33,740 nt of DNA from Phycisphaeraceae bacterium. Its GTDB lineage: Bacteria > Planctomycetota > Phycisphaerae > Phycisphaerales > SM1A02. Under the pieces are notes generated by a model, which was given only the letters and a program-made list of their open reading frames with translations, was not told where the DNA came from and searched no databases. How positions within the stretch are numbered: position 1 is the stretch's first letter; each line of letters starts with the position of its first letter. A program made the translations under genes and the position numbers. Below, piece by piece: positions 16,385 through 24,575 of the stretch. The stretch is from positions 1 to 33,740 of the forward strand of contig PWVT01000087.1 of NCBI GenBank assembly GCA_003562195.1. The letters run 5' to 3'.

Positions 16385-19300
16385 TCAATCCAGCCGTTCG
16401 AGCAGGTCCTCAAGTGCAGTGCGCAACTGGGCATCATCGCCAATCGTTTCCGCTTCAGGCGTCTGATCCACAATGATGTCAGGGATCGCGCCGCGATCCT
16501 CCATATCCGTGCCGTCGGGAAGATACCATCCTCGGAAGGGCATGCGGACGAATGTGCCGTCAATCAACGAAAACCCGCCGGTGGAAATCACACCGCCATA
16601 GGTTTCCTGACCGACCAGTGTGCCGCGATTCAGCGTCTGGAAGGCATGAGAAACAATCTCAGCGTTCGAGAAGCTCTTCTCGTTACACAACATGTTGATC
16701 GGCAGCGTGTAACGCTGGATAAACAGGCGATCTTGCGGGTAATGACCGACCGCATCCAGCGGTGCTCCGCGCGGGATTGTGTATGCATGCTCCTGCACCA
16801 TGATCGACGCAAGCAAGCGATCTGCGGTCCATCCACCGCCATTGTTGCGCACGTCGATAAGCAGGCCGTCCTTATCGCCTGCTGCGGCGTAAAGATCGCG
16901 TTCATAGACATCGAGCGAAGGTTGGTTCATACCCTGGATGTGAATGTACCCGACCCGGCCATCAGACCATTCCTCGACAAGACTGCGGTTGTGCTCAACC
17001 CATGCGCGGTACTTCAGCGATGATTCCGCGCCGTAGGAGATAGGCGTGATGAGCGCATCAAGGCGGATCGAATCACCGTTATTACGTTGGCGCAAAATCG
17101 TGACGATGGTTTCATCGCCCACCTTGCCTCGAAGCGCTGATTCAAGCGTGTCCGTTGGGCCAAAGGGTTCCATGTCCACAGCAGTAATGATGTCACCTCG
17201 CTTGAGTTGCATGGGACCGGTTTCTGCAGGACCATCGGGAACGATATGCGTTACACGGAAGCCATCGTTGCCATCATCAAGTGCAACGCGAGTGTGCATC
17301 GTGCCAATGCGGCCGCGTGCCTCTCGATTCGGTGAACCCGGTGCACTGGCACGAATGCCCAGGTGAGACCCATCCAACTCACCGAGAAATCGATTGCCAA
17401 CGTGATTGAACTCATTTGCGGTGCGGGTCTGACGAGCCAGCGCGTGATAGTCTTCGGTAACCTGCCCCCAGTCGAGTCCTTTCATGTCGTGGTGATAGAA
17501 CATTTCGCCAAGTGTCCGAGCCGCTTCACGAAACTTCTGACTATTCTGCTCTTGCAGATCAATCCGAATGCGATCACTGAGATCTGCATAGTCTCGCCCG
17601 CCCCGGCCGCTGGTATTGATCATGCCGGGCCGCCCGCTGGTGACAAACACAATCTTCTCGCCATCGAGGGTCAGATGCTGCACGTTGACATTGCCGGTAA
17701 TCTGGTTGCGGTCACTGCCATCCCACTTCAGCGAGAACAGTGAGCGGCTGCCATCGACGGTCGCTGCGAAAACAAACCGATCACCACCGGGCGTCAGTTC
17801 AAGATTGCTTGCTGAACCCGGAATGCTTGTCATGCGTTGCAATCGCAGATAGGCATCATCCAGATGCCACTGCACCGGTTCGACCTCTTCATCTTTCTTC
17901 TCGTCGTCCTTCGGCTTCGTGGAGAGTGGGCGGCGTCGCTTTGCGCTGCGCACGGCGTCTTCGTAATATTTGTCCAGTTCGCGCGGCGTGAGACTTTCAA
18001 GTTCGCGATCCAGATACACACGCCACACGTCGTACTCGCTGTTCACTCGATTCGACCGGAACGCCAGAATACGGCCGTCTGCCGACCAGCGAGGATCAAC
18101 ATCGTTGTTCGGATGCCGAGTGATGTTTACAGCATCCTCAGAACCGTCTGCGGCGATGATATGAATGTCCGAGGAAAAGTTGAGGTTGTTCACCGCATAG
18201 GCAATGTGCCGGCTGTCGGGGCTCCATCGCCAATGCAGACGGTGGTCCCAACTCTCCACCAGAGCATGCTTCTCGCCAGATTCCAGGTCGAGAATCATCA
18301 AATCACCCCGTCCGCGGCGAAAGGCAAGTGACGATCCATCCGGCGAGGGACTTGCCTGACGGTCGTTGTGCTCGGTTTGCACGACCGGTTCGATGTAGAA
18401 CGCCATGGCATCGTGCCAACGCTTCGGGTCAAGCTCCTTTGGCAGGTCTTCATCGTCTACTTCCTTCTCGGCATCTTCCTCACTGACGTCGTCGCCGTTG
18501 TCATCGTCATAATCCACACGAGGTCCGCCGAATGCCTGCATATCCGCATCGGCATCATCAAGGTCATCACGGATTGCCACGGCGTCATCTTCATCAGATT
18601 CTTGCAACGCCAACTCGAACTGCTCGCGAATCTCACCACGTGTTGTCGCAACGGTTGCAGCGTAGATTGAGTCCGTGCCGTCTTCATCACTCGTGAAATA
18701 CAATTTCAAGCCGTCGGGCGACCACACGATGTCAGAATGACGGGCATGTGAGTTGGTGATGCGGCGAGTAGGGCTTTTGTCATCAATGTTCCGAATGTAC
18801 ACCCGGCCGTAGGCAATTGCCGCCATGACCTGTCCATCCGGACTCAATGCTGCTTCGGTGGTTTCACGGCTGATCTGTTTGAGTTCATAATTGTCACGGT
18901 CGTCCTCCACCGCCGTGATAGACAACGGCTTCGGCTCGGCCTCCAGGTCATTCATGTCCACTCGATACAGCGTATCCCACACCATAAGGACGACGGTCTC
19001 GCCATCAGCGGACACATCGAAATCCTGTACATCACGTCCGTCAAAAGATGTGATCCTTGCCTGCGTCACCTCACCTTCCGTGGCACTCATTCGGTAGAGG
19101 TTGACGGTGTTCATTTCACGATCGCTCATATACAGCAGTGTGCGCCCTTCCGGCCCGCCCCAGCGTGCCTTGCCATCGTTGCCTGCCCATTCGGTCAGTT
19201 GCGTGAAGGAATCGTCTGAGCGGTCATACACCCAGACGTTCTGCGACTCACTGCCACGATAATGTCGGCGATCCCATCCGTAGTAGAATCCGCCTCGAGT

Positions 19301-19849
19301 AAACGCCACACGCGAGCCATCCGGGCTGATGACAGGGTGCGATCCGAACGCATCGTGCACTCGCAAGAGGTCGCCTCCATTTGGGCTGACCATGTACGGT
19401 CGCATCGAGCGATACACATCTGCTTCGAGCAGGGCGTCGAATGTAATCACTGCATTGCCCTCATCATCCACGCCGAATCCGGTGATCGTGCAGGTGCGAT
19501 CGATATCCGTCACACGGCGAATGTCGGTACCGTCTGAGTTCATCATCCAGATGTTCCCGTATCCATCGCGCGTCGACGTGAAGGCAATGTGCCGACCATC
19601 AGAACTCCACGCAGATTGCAGATCGTCAGCAGGGTGATTCGTCAGGCGCATGGCCTGGCCGCCTTGGATTGACACTTTCCACAATGCACCGCGCCATGAA
19701 AACACAACTCGTGATCCATCAGGACTGATTGATGGGAGCCGTGGCAGGTCCACGTTGCTTTGCTCGTTCACCGCGGCAGCCGGGGCCGCGCTCAAGAGCA
19801 ATGTAGAGATGACGAAGGCCAGTACGAGGGGAAGTGATTTGGTCAACAT
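16385..19849 (-). CDS. Tricorn protease homologue (exported S41 family peptidase)
   Basis: Large exported serine peptidase of 1154 residues. A signal peptide (MLTKSLPLVLAFVISTLLLSAAPAAA) is followed by WD40-like PD40 propeller repeats over roughly 30-680 (PSISPDGSRVVFSWRG, SSDGRHIAFTSTRDG and similar). A helical stretch, a PDZ domain near 835-920, and a C-terminal S41 domain follow. Catalytic residues match Tricorn: His in GYIHIQGM near 968, Ser in KSFSNAEI near 1061, and a Glu near the C-terminus (the family position is not placed exactly). An extremely acidic insertion interrupts the propeller near 430-490. Tricorn degrades oligopeptides released by other proteases; the signal peptide points to a periplasmic role here. 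The ATG at 19849 follows AGGAAAG and gives the signal peptide; an in-frame start at 19897 would bury it. Confidence 0.92.
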   Translation of the reverse strand: MLTKSLPLVLAFVISTLLLSAAPAAAVNEQSNVDLPRLPSISPDGSRVVFSWRGALWKVSIQGGQAMRLTNHPADDLQSAWSSDGRHIAFTSTRDGYGNIWMMNSDGTDIRRVTDIDRTCTITGFGVDDEGNAVITFDALLEADVYRSMRPYMVSPNGGDLLRVHDAFGSHPVISPDGSRVAFTRGGFYYGWDRRHYRGSESQNVWVYDRSDDSFTQLTEWAGNDGKARWGGPEGRTLLYMSDREMNTVNLYRMSATEGEVTQARITSFDGRDVQDFDVSADGETVVLMVWDTLYRVDMNDLEAEPKPLSITAVEDDRDNYELKQISRETTEAALSPDGQVMAAIAYGRVYIRNIDDKSPTRRITNSHARHSDIVWSPDGLKLYFTSDEDGTDSIYAATVATTRGEIREQFELALQESDEDDAVAIRDDLDDADADMQAFGGPRVDYDDDNGDDVSEEDAEKEVDDEDLPKELDPKRWHDAMAFYIEPVVQTEHNDRQASPSPDGSSLAFRRGRGDLMILDLESGEKHALVESWDHRLHWRWSPDSRHIAYAVNNLNFSSDIHIIAADGSEDAVNITRHPNNDVDPRWSADGRILAFRSNRVNSEYDVWRVYLDRELESLTPRELDKYYEDAVRSAKRRRPLSTKPKDDEKKDEEVEPVQWHLDDAYLRLQRMTSIPGSASNLELTPGGDRFVFAATVDGSRSLFSLKWDGSDRNQITGNVNVQHLTLDGEKIVFVTSGRPGMINTSGRGGRDYADLSDRIRIDLQEQNSQKFREAARTLGEMFYHHDMKGLDWGQVTEDYHALARQTRTANEFNHVGNRFLGELDGSHLGIRASAPGSPNREARGRIGTMHTRVALDDGNDGFRVTHIVPDGPAETGPMQLKRGDIITAVDMEPFGPTDTLESALRGKVGDETIVTILRQRNNGDSIRLDALITPISYGAESSLKYRAWVEHNRSLVEEWSDGRVGYIHIQGMNQPSLDVYERDLYAAAGDKDGLLIDVRNNGGGWTADRLLASIMVQEHAYTIPRGAPLDAVGHYPQDRLFIQRYTLPINMLCNEKSFSNAEIVSHAFQTLNRGTLVGQETYGGVISTGGFSLIDGTFVRMPFRGWYLPDGTDMEDRGAIPDIIVDQTPEAETIGDDAQLRTALEDLLERLD

Positions 19850-20141
19850 GGGCTTTCCTGTAGCTTCGTTGTGGTTATTCCAGTGACTTGGAGTCAAGCC
19901 GATGCGTGTTTTGCGTCAAGGCCTAGGCGACCAGTGTATCGCATAGGCCCTACCGATGAGTCGCCAGGGCGTTGCGTGAACCGGCCACAGCAATTTTTAT
20001 TGACCGTGGCACTAGATGCGCAACAACCAGTGCGGATTATGCAGGCATTGAACCTGTGAAATACATCCAAAATCGCGTACATGAGGCAACTTGGGCAGCT
20101 TCACAGCCGATATGAACCCCTGCTACAGGAGTGCCAACGTC
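19850..20141. other. Intergenic stretch without a recognised gene
   Basis: This 292-base interval separates the minus-strand Tricorn-like gene from the next plus-strand candidate gene. It must hold the promoter of the Tricorn-like gene, but I cannot place convincing boxes. A TGGCAC-N5-GCGCA sequence at 20007-20022 resembles a sigma-54 promoter only partly. No RNA gene, repeat or convincing open frame was seen. Confidence 0.6.
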
Positions 20142-20429
20142 ATGGAAAAGCAAAGACCCGTTTCCGACCGAATCCGTCCGATCCTTGAAGCCATGGAGCG
20201 ATCCATTGACTCGGCACGTCGCAGGCGATGCCAAGGGACTGACAACGCTGACGATCGCACTCCAACGCACACCGGCAAGGTCGATTCAGGCGGGACGCAC
20301 TCCCCCAACAGGCACGAGAAAAGCGATCTGCCGCGCCCCTCCAGTGGCGATGACAGCCCGCCACGCCTCAAAGCCCGGCCGAAAAGACCGATGAATCTCA
20401 AGGACAATTCATGGCGCTCGGCAAGCTGA
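20142..20429 (+). CDS. Small basic, probably disordered hypothetical protein
   Basis: Candidate protein of 95 residues, not assigned to any family. The N-terminal part (VSDRIRPILEAMERSIDSARRRR, about 7-29) looks like a single amphipathic helix. The remainder is rich in Arg, Lys, Pro, Ser and Asp and should be disordered. AGGAG lies 10 bases before the ATG, which supports real translation; composition alone would not. It precedes the STAS gene on the same strand, 161 bases away. The organised N-terminus next to a disordered tail suggests a small interaction or nucleic acid-binding protein, but that is a guess. It could be spurious. Confidence 0.5.
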   Translation: MEKQRPVSDRIRPILEAMERSIDSARRRRCQGTDNADDRTPTHTGKVDSGGTHSPNRHEKSDLPRPSSGDDSPPRLKARPKRPMNLKDNSWRSAS

Positions 20430-20590
20430 ACGATTGAATCATTTTGCCCTTTTGATCCAACCCCACTTTAGATGAAGCGTGCCACCGCTCGGCAGTGAAT
20501 TCTGCCGCGTTTCTCGTCGATGCTTCTCGATGCACTGCCCCAGGCGCGGCAGTGCGTCAAGCAGTGAGGCGTCAGCAGTGGAGCATCACC

Positions 20591-21046
20591 ATGTGGAAGC
20601 CGTTTGGCAACTCGAATCATCAGGCAGCAGCGCTGCAGGCCGGCCCCGGACGCGCTGCCCTGCATGCAGGCGATACACGAAAGTACGACATCGCCGAGGT
20701 AGAAATGATCGGCGATATCGCCGTGGCCACCATTACTGTCGAGGAACTCTCGCTTGAACACGGCGTGGTCCTGCTTGCTGATGTTCTCGATGACCTGGTT
20801 GAATCAGGCGTGCAGCACATGGTGCTTGACATACAAAATGTTCGGCACATGGATTCCGCATGCGTGGGTTGCATGGTGGAGACGCTCAACAAGCTCGCCC
20901 GTTCGGGTGGCCGAATCGCGCTGGCCAACCCCGGATCAAGCGTCGCCTACCTCTTTCGACTTACGCGCCTCGATCGCGTGTTCCCGATCTGTAGCGATGT
21001 GATGGCCGCCGTCAACACCATCGAGCGTGGCATGCAAGAACGTTGA
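20591..21046 (+). CDS. STAS domain protein, anti-sigma factor antagonist-like
   Basis: Cytoplasmic protein of 151 residues. A non-conserved N-terminus (1-32) precedes a STAS domain at about 34-145. The phosphorylatable position is in HMDSACVGCMVE, with Ser89 after Asp88, as in SpoIIAA and RsbV. The final helix is NTIERGM. In partner-switching pathways such a protein releases a sigma factor or regulator from a kinase-like anti-sigma factor; no kinase or sigma gene lies in this window, so the partner is unknown. GGAG 7 bases upstream fixes the ATG at 20591; an upstream start at 20495 would add 32 residues with no ribosome binding site. A perfect hairpin follows the stop. Confidence 0.85.
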   Translation: MWKPFGNSNHQAAALQAGPGRAALHAGDTRKYDIAEVEMIGDIAVATITVEELSLEHGVVLLADVLDDLVESGVQHMVLDIQNVRHMDSACVGCMVETLNKLARSGGRIALANPGSSVAYLFRLTRLDRVFPICSDVMAAVNTIERGMQER

Positions 21047-21090
21047 GCATTCAGCCATGACTCGCGCCAAGGGTTTCCTCAGGCACTGAA

Positions 21091-21124
21091 ATGGTTGCAT
21101 CGCTGTTCAGAGCGATGCAACCAT
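21091..21124. terminator. Perfect hairpin between convergent genes
   Basis: A 14-base-pair perfect stem (21091-21104 with 21111-21124) with a 6-base loop lies between the stops of the STAS gene and the dockerin protein gene. It has no T-run on either side, so it may be a factor-dependent or bidirectional terminator, or a stabilising 3' end. Confidence 0.6.
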
Positions 21125-21152
21125 AGTGGACATTGTCTGAGTGCATGCGTTC

Positions 21153-22418
21153 TCAGCTCCATTCACTGAGAAGAATCAGCAGGTCGCTCACATCAACCAT
21201 ACCATCGCCATTGAGATCGCCTTCGCACGATTCATCGCGCGGACATGGCCCCCAATTGCCGAGAAGAATCAACAGATCGCTTACATCAACAGCGCCATCG
21301 CAGTTGAGATCAGCCGGTGGGCAAGGCGTTGGGTCAGAACAAGGGTTCCACTGGGCAATGCGTGAAGTATCGACCTCGCCGATTGATGTGAACAGACCGC
21401 CGATGATCACGGTCGAGTCGTGTTCACCCAGGGCGTACACGGTGCTACTGGCCGCTCCGCCGAGCGAGAGCCATTGCTCGCCATCCCATCGCGCAACACG
21501 CGGGATCGATTGACCGCCTGCGGTCGTGAAGGTGCCGCCTGCATAGACATGCTCGTCAAATTCCTCGATTGCGAACACTGTGTTGTTACTCATCCCCACG
21601 CCAAGGGGATGGAACGCTTCACCATCCCACAGCGCGATACGGTTCGCTGCCACGCCACCAGCTTGGGTGAACGCACCACCGACGTACAGACCTTCATCAG
21701 CGGAGGCCATTGAGTTCACCTGGTTGTTCATTCCGCTGCCAACAGCACTCCAAGTGGTGCCATCCCAGCGTGCCAAACGATTGACCGTCACACCGTCGAC
21801 GACCTGGAAGTTGCCACCGATGTAAAGGTTGCCATCGTGTACTGTCATTGCAACGACGGGGTTGTCCACGCCAGAAGCGATCGCCTGCCATGACGATGAT
21901 GCTGGGTTCCAACGGGCAAGACGCTGCATGGTGACACCGCCTGAGTTCGTGAAGACCCCGCCCGCAATGAGATCGCCGTTGAACACCTCGAGTTGGGTGG
22001 CGGTAAAGTTGAATCCATCGCCCATGGCCGACCAATTTGCGCCATCAAAGCGCGCGACGCGATTAGCAGCAACCCCGCCAGCAGAAGTGAAGTTACCCGC
22101 AGCGATGAGATCACCTTCGAACACGATCAGGTCGCGTACTGACCCGGAGACGCCATCGTCTGGCGCTTCGCCAAGCGGATGCCATGTCTGTCCATCCCAG
22201 CGGGCGATTCGGTTGATCTCGTTCCCGCCGGCAGATGTAAAGTTGCCAGCGGCGATGAGATCGCCGTTCCATGTCGTGACGGCACGGACTTCTCCACTCA
22301 TGCCGGGAGTACCCATTGCCGGATCGATCACGTCACAAGGTTCAGCCGAAGCGGTTGCGGCCAGACACACGCCTGCCGGCAACCAGCAGAGTCCACGCGT
22401 GATGAATGTTCGAGCCAT
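21153..22418 (-). CDS. Secreted seven-repeat propeller-like protein with C-terminal dockerin/EF-hand repeats
   Basis: Exported protein of 421 residues. A signal peptide (about 1-25, ends ATASA) is followed by seven repeats of about 40-50 residues (about 40-360). Each carries the pattern LIAAGNFTSAGGxxxNRxARWDGxxW, best explained as seven blades of a beta-propeller. Two dockerin-type calcium-binding repeats close the protein: DLNCDGAVDVSDLLILLGNW and DLNGDGMVDVSDLLILLSEW. This tail is very common in Phycisphaerae secreted proteins, where it is probably a targeting or anchoring element; cellulosome assembly is not implied. Function of the propeller is unknown. AGGAGGT 5 bases before the ATG is a near-ideal ribosome binding site, and a promoter lies upstream. 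Confidence 0.87.
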   Translation of the reverse strand: MARTFITRGLCWLPAGVCLAATASAEPCDVIDPAMGTPGMSGEVRAVTTWNGDLIAAGNFTSAGGNEINRIARWDGQTWHPLGEAPDDGVSGSVRDLIVFEGDLIAAGNFTSAGGVAANRVARFDGANWSAMGDGFNFTATQLEVFNGDLIAGGVFTNSGGVTMQRLARWNPASSSWQAIASGVDNPVVAMTVHDGNLYIGGNFQVVDGVTVNRLARWDGTTWSAVGSGMNNQVNSMASADEGLYVGGAFTQAGGVAANRIALWDGEAFHPLGVGMSNNTVFAIEEFDEHVYAGGTFTTAGGQSIPRVARWDGEQWLSLGGAASSTVYALGEHDSTVIIGGLFTSIGEVDTSRIAQWNPCSDPTPCPPADLNCDGAVDVSDLLILLGNWGPCPRDESCEGDLNGDGMVDVSDLLILLSEWS

Positions 22419-22508
22419 GTGATACCTCCTCTTTCCTTTGGGTCAAGGGCCATGCGCACCTGCGTGCACGATGCACAATTGCAAGCCACATCGCCACAAT
22501 CGAGCTTG

Positions 22509-22537
22509 TTTACACAGCAGGATACAGGACCTGTCAA
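22509..22537 (-). promoter_or_regulatory. Sigma-70-type promoter for the dockerin protein gene
   Basis: On the minus strand a perfect TTGACA (22537-22532) and TGTAAA (22514-22509) are separated by 17 bases. The -35 box overlaps the stop codon of the RlmN-like gene. An 11-base inverted repeat (ACAGG-A-CCTGT, 22524-22534) sits in the spacer. Transcription would begin near 22502, giving a leader of about 85 bases. Confidence 0.6.
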
Positions 22538-23733
22538 GACTGTTGTCGTGGAAAGCTCATCCCATACGGGGCCGGATTTCCGTTGGTATCACGTTCCTGC
22601 ACCACCTGTGCCTTTTGACAGGGTGCAGGGGGGTTAACGGAATCTGATGCTCTGGAGGTTGAGGTACTATGGGTTCGCAGTGATGACTGGCCGGAGCACT
22701 GTTTTAAATTTTTTCTGCGAAGATCTGCGTTGCCCAGCTGTCCACAGGCAGCCATGAGGGTGCGGCCGAGGGTTTGGCGTCGCTTGACCAGTTGTCCGTT
22801 GGCCATGATTCGGGCGATGAATCGCTGAACGTGTGCCTCATCCGGCGCAGGCCATGGTGAATTTCGTATTGGGTTGTACGGAATGACATTCACGGTGCAT
22901 GAAAGCGGTTTGAGATACCTGCACAGTTCGTCAGCATGGGACATCTGGTCATTCACGCCGGGGATCAGCACATATTCGATGAGTATTCGAAGAGCATCGC
23001 GGCCGGGCCAGGCAAGCATTGCATCCATCAACTCGGCCATTGGCGTCGATTTGTTGACCGGCATGATTTGTGATCGAATTGCATCGTTTGGCGCATTTAC
23101 TGAAACAGCCAGACGCAGTTTGTGAAAGCCGGGCTCGCTCACGAGCTGCGCAAGTTTGCGGATGCCCGCAGCTCGGCCGACTGTGGAGACGGAGATGCGT
23201 CCCGGCGCAATCGCAGGGCCGTTGGCGTCGGTGAGGACTCGAATGGCCTGGACGACCGCCTCCGGATTGTGCATCGGCTCGCCCATGCCCATAAAGACGA
23301 TGTTGCTGATCGGGGCGTCAAATTGAAATCTGGCAGCTCGCCACTGGCTGATGATCTGTGAAACTGTTAAGTTCCTGAGCAGACCCATTGTCGCAGTTTC
23401 ACAAAAACTGCAGCCCATCGCGCAACCAACCTGCGATGACACGCACAACGAAACTCGCGGCCGGCCGGTGCGACTCGTTTGGGGCAGGATAACGGATTCA
23501 GTTTCCAGTCCACCGTCCACCTGCTGCGTGAATTTTGTCGTTTCTCCCTCGCGACGCGTCGTCAACACTTGCTGGCTGGGAAGAGTGATCCAATGCTGTT
23601 CAGGAGTGATGTTGTTTCGAAACACGTCACGGTAGATCGAAAGCGCCATCGGCCTCGCCACGCCATGCGCCGCCGCAGATATTGCGAACTGGTCGCTCGT
23701 CAGTGCAAGGATGTCAATGGGCGAGTCGGTCAT
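22534..23733 (-). CDS. Radical SAM 23S rRNA methyltransferase, RlmN/Cfr family, with C-terminal extension
   Basis: Radical SAM enzyme of 399 residues that matches RlmN, which methylates C2 of A2503 in 23S rRNA and A37 in some tRNAs. The cluster motif is Cys104-AMG-Cys108-SF-Cys111. The two catalytic cysteines of the RlmN/Cfr mechanism are both present: Cys97 (SLCVSSQ) and Cys330 (AACGQL). GMGEPMHN at 149-156 is the SAM-binding GEP motif. Two features differ from textbook RlmN: the motif continues as CETATMGLLRNLT instead of the usual CATGKQG, and a tail of about 65 Ser/Thr/Pro/Arg-rich residues follows the catalytic end. It may therefore belong to an RlmN-like side clade. It lies 33 bases after the amidotransferase gene. 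Confidence 0.85.
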   Translation of the reverse strand: MTDSPIDILALTSDQFAISAAAHGVARPMALSIYRDVFRNNITPEQHWITLPSQQVLTTRREGETTKFTQQVDGGLETESVILPQTSRTGRPRVSLCVSSQVGCAMGCSFCETATMGLLRNLTVSQIISQWRAARFQFDAPISNIVFMGMGEPMHNPEAVVQAIRVLTDANGPAIAPGRISVSTVGRAAGIRKLAQLVSEPGFHKLRLAVSVNAPNDAIRSQIMPVNKSTPMAELMDAMLAWPGRDALRILIEYVLIPGVNDQMSHADELCRYLKPLSCTVNVIPYNPIRNSPWPAPDEAHVQRFIARIMANGQLVKRRQTLGRTLMAACGQLGNADLRRKNLKQCSGQSSLRTHSTSTSRASDSVNPPAPCQKAQVVQERDTNGNPAPYGMSFPRQQS

Positions 23734-23766
23734 GACGGTGCCCGTATTGGAATACGGTCGGGGCGA

Positions 23767-24513
23767 TTAGTGGTGCAAGTCCTTCACCAGACCACGATAG
23801 CGCCGATCCACTGGCATCAACAGTAGCGCGATATTTTCAAACAGCCGATTCGTTAGCCGCTCGAATGCTGGGTAATGCGCATCAGTCTCTTGACGAAGTT
23901 GCTCGCGCGCAATCCCGGTCTTGCTCAGCAATTCCGGATCGTCCTCAGCGACGCTGTCCATCGTCTCGAAATCGATCTCGGGGTGATACTGAAATGCGTA
24001 GGTTCGCAGTCCAGCAGTCCACGCCTGCACTTTGCAACAGTCGGAACTGGCCAGCAGTTTCGCCCCTGGGGGAAGCTCAGTCACGCAATCGTAATGAAAA
24101 TGGGCCTGAATCGATCGCCACGGAATGCCTGCGTGTATCGGGTCCTCTCGGCCGACCGGGGTCAGGGCTACTTCGTGCCAACCAACTTCAGGCCCATCAC
24201 TCATGGTGTCGACTTCCCCACCGAGGGCTCGTGCGAGAATTTGGGAGCCAAGGCACAAGCCAACAACAGGCATCTCTCGTTCATGTGCCTGTCGCATCAA
24301 CGCCATCTCCGGCTCGAGCCATGGAAGAGAATCATCGTTGGCAGATTGAGGCCCGCCGCAGGATACGATCCCATCAATGTCATCAAGGTCAGCAGGGATG
24401 GGATCATTCAGGTGCCGGCGGACAAGTCGCAACCGATGGCCATAATGGCTTAGCGTGCGGCCGAGGCGTTGAATGCCAGTGCGGGTCGTATGTTCGAAGA
24501 CGAGAATGGCCAT
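23767..24513 (-). CDS. Class I glutamine amidotransferase (GMP synthase-like domain)
   Basis: Stand-alone glutaminase-type domain of 248 residues. The catalytic triad is visible: Cys87 in VVGLCLGSQ, His177 and Glu179 in FQYHPEI. SCGGPQSAND at 51-60 is the oxyanion strand. Family members like this release ammonia from glutamine for an unnamed acceptor, or hydrolyse gamma-glutamyl compounds. No partner synthetase is adjacent, so the substrate is open. The ATG at 24513 gives the usual N-terminus MAILVFEH; an upstream in-frame start at 24579 would overlap the methyltransferase end and is unlikely. It is on the minus strand between the methyltransferase and the RlmN-like gene. Confidence 0.88.
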   Translation of the reverse strand: MAILVFEHTTRTGIQRLGRTLSHYGHRLRLVRRHLNDPIPADLDDIDGIVSCGGPQSANDDSLPWLEPEMALMRQAHEREMPVVGLCLGSQILARALGGEVDTMSDGPEVGWHEVALTPVGREDPIHAGIPWRSIQAHFHYDCVTELPPGAKLLASSDCCKVQAWTAGLRTYAFQYHPEIDFETMDSVAEDDPELLSKTGIAREQLRQETDAHYPAFERLTNRLFENIALLLMPVDRRYRGLVKDLHH

Positions 24514-24575
24514 GGGTGCAAAGCGTAGAGCAGTGGGAAGAACCCGGCAAGTGCATGCGGCCAATCCAGTGAAAG

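Noticed and set aside
20007-20022. Sigma-54-like TGGCAC-N5-GCGCA
   Set aside because: The GG and GC cores have the right spacing, but the TT before GC is missing and no sigma-54 activator is nearby; chance is likely.
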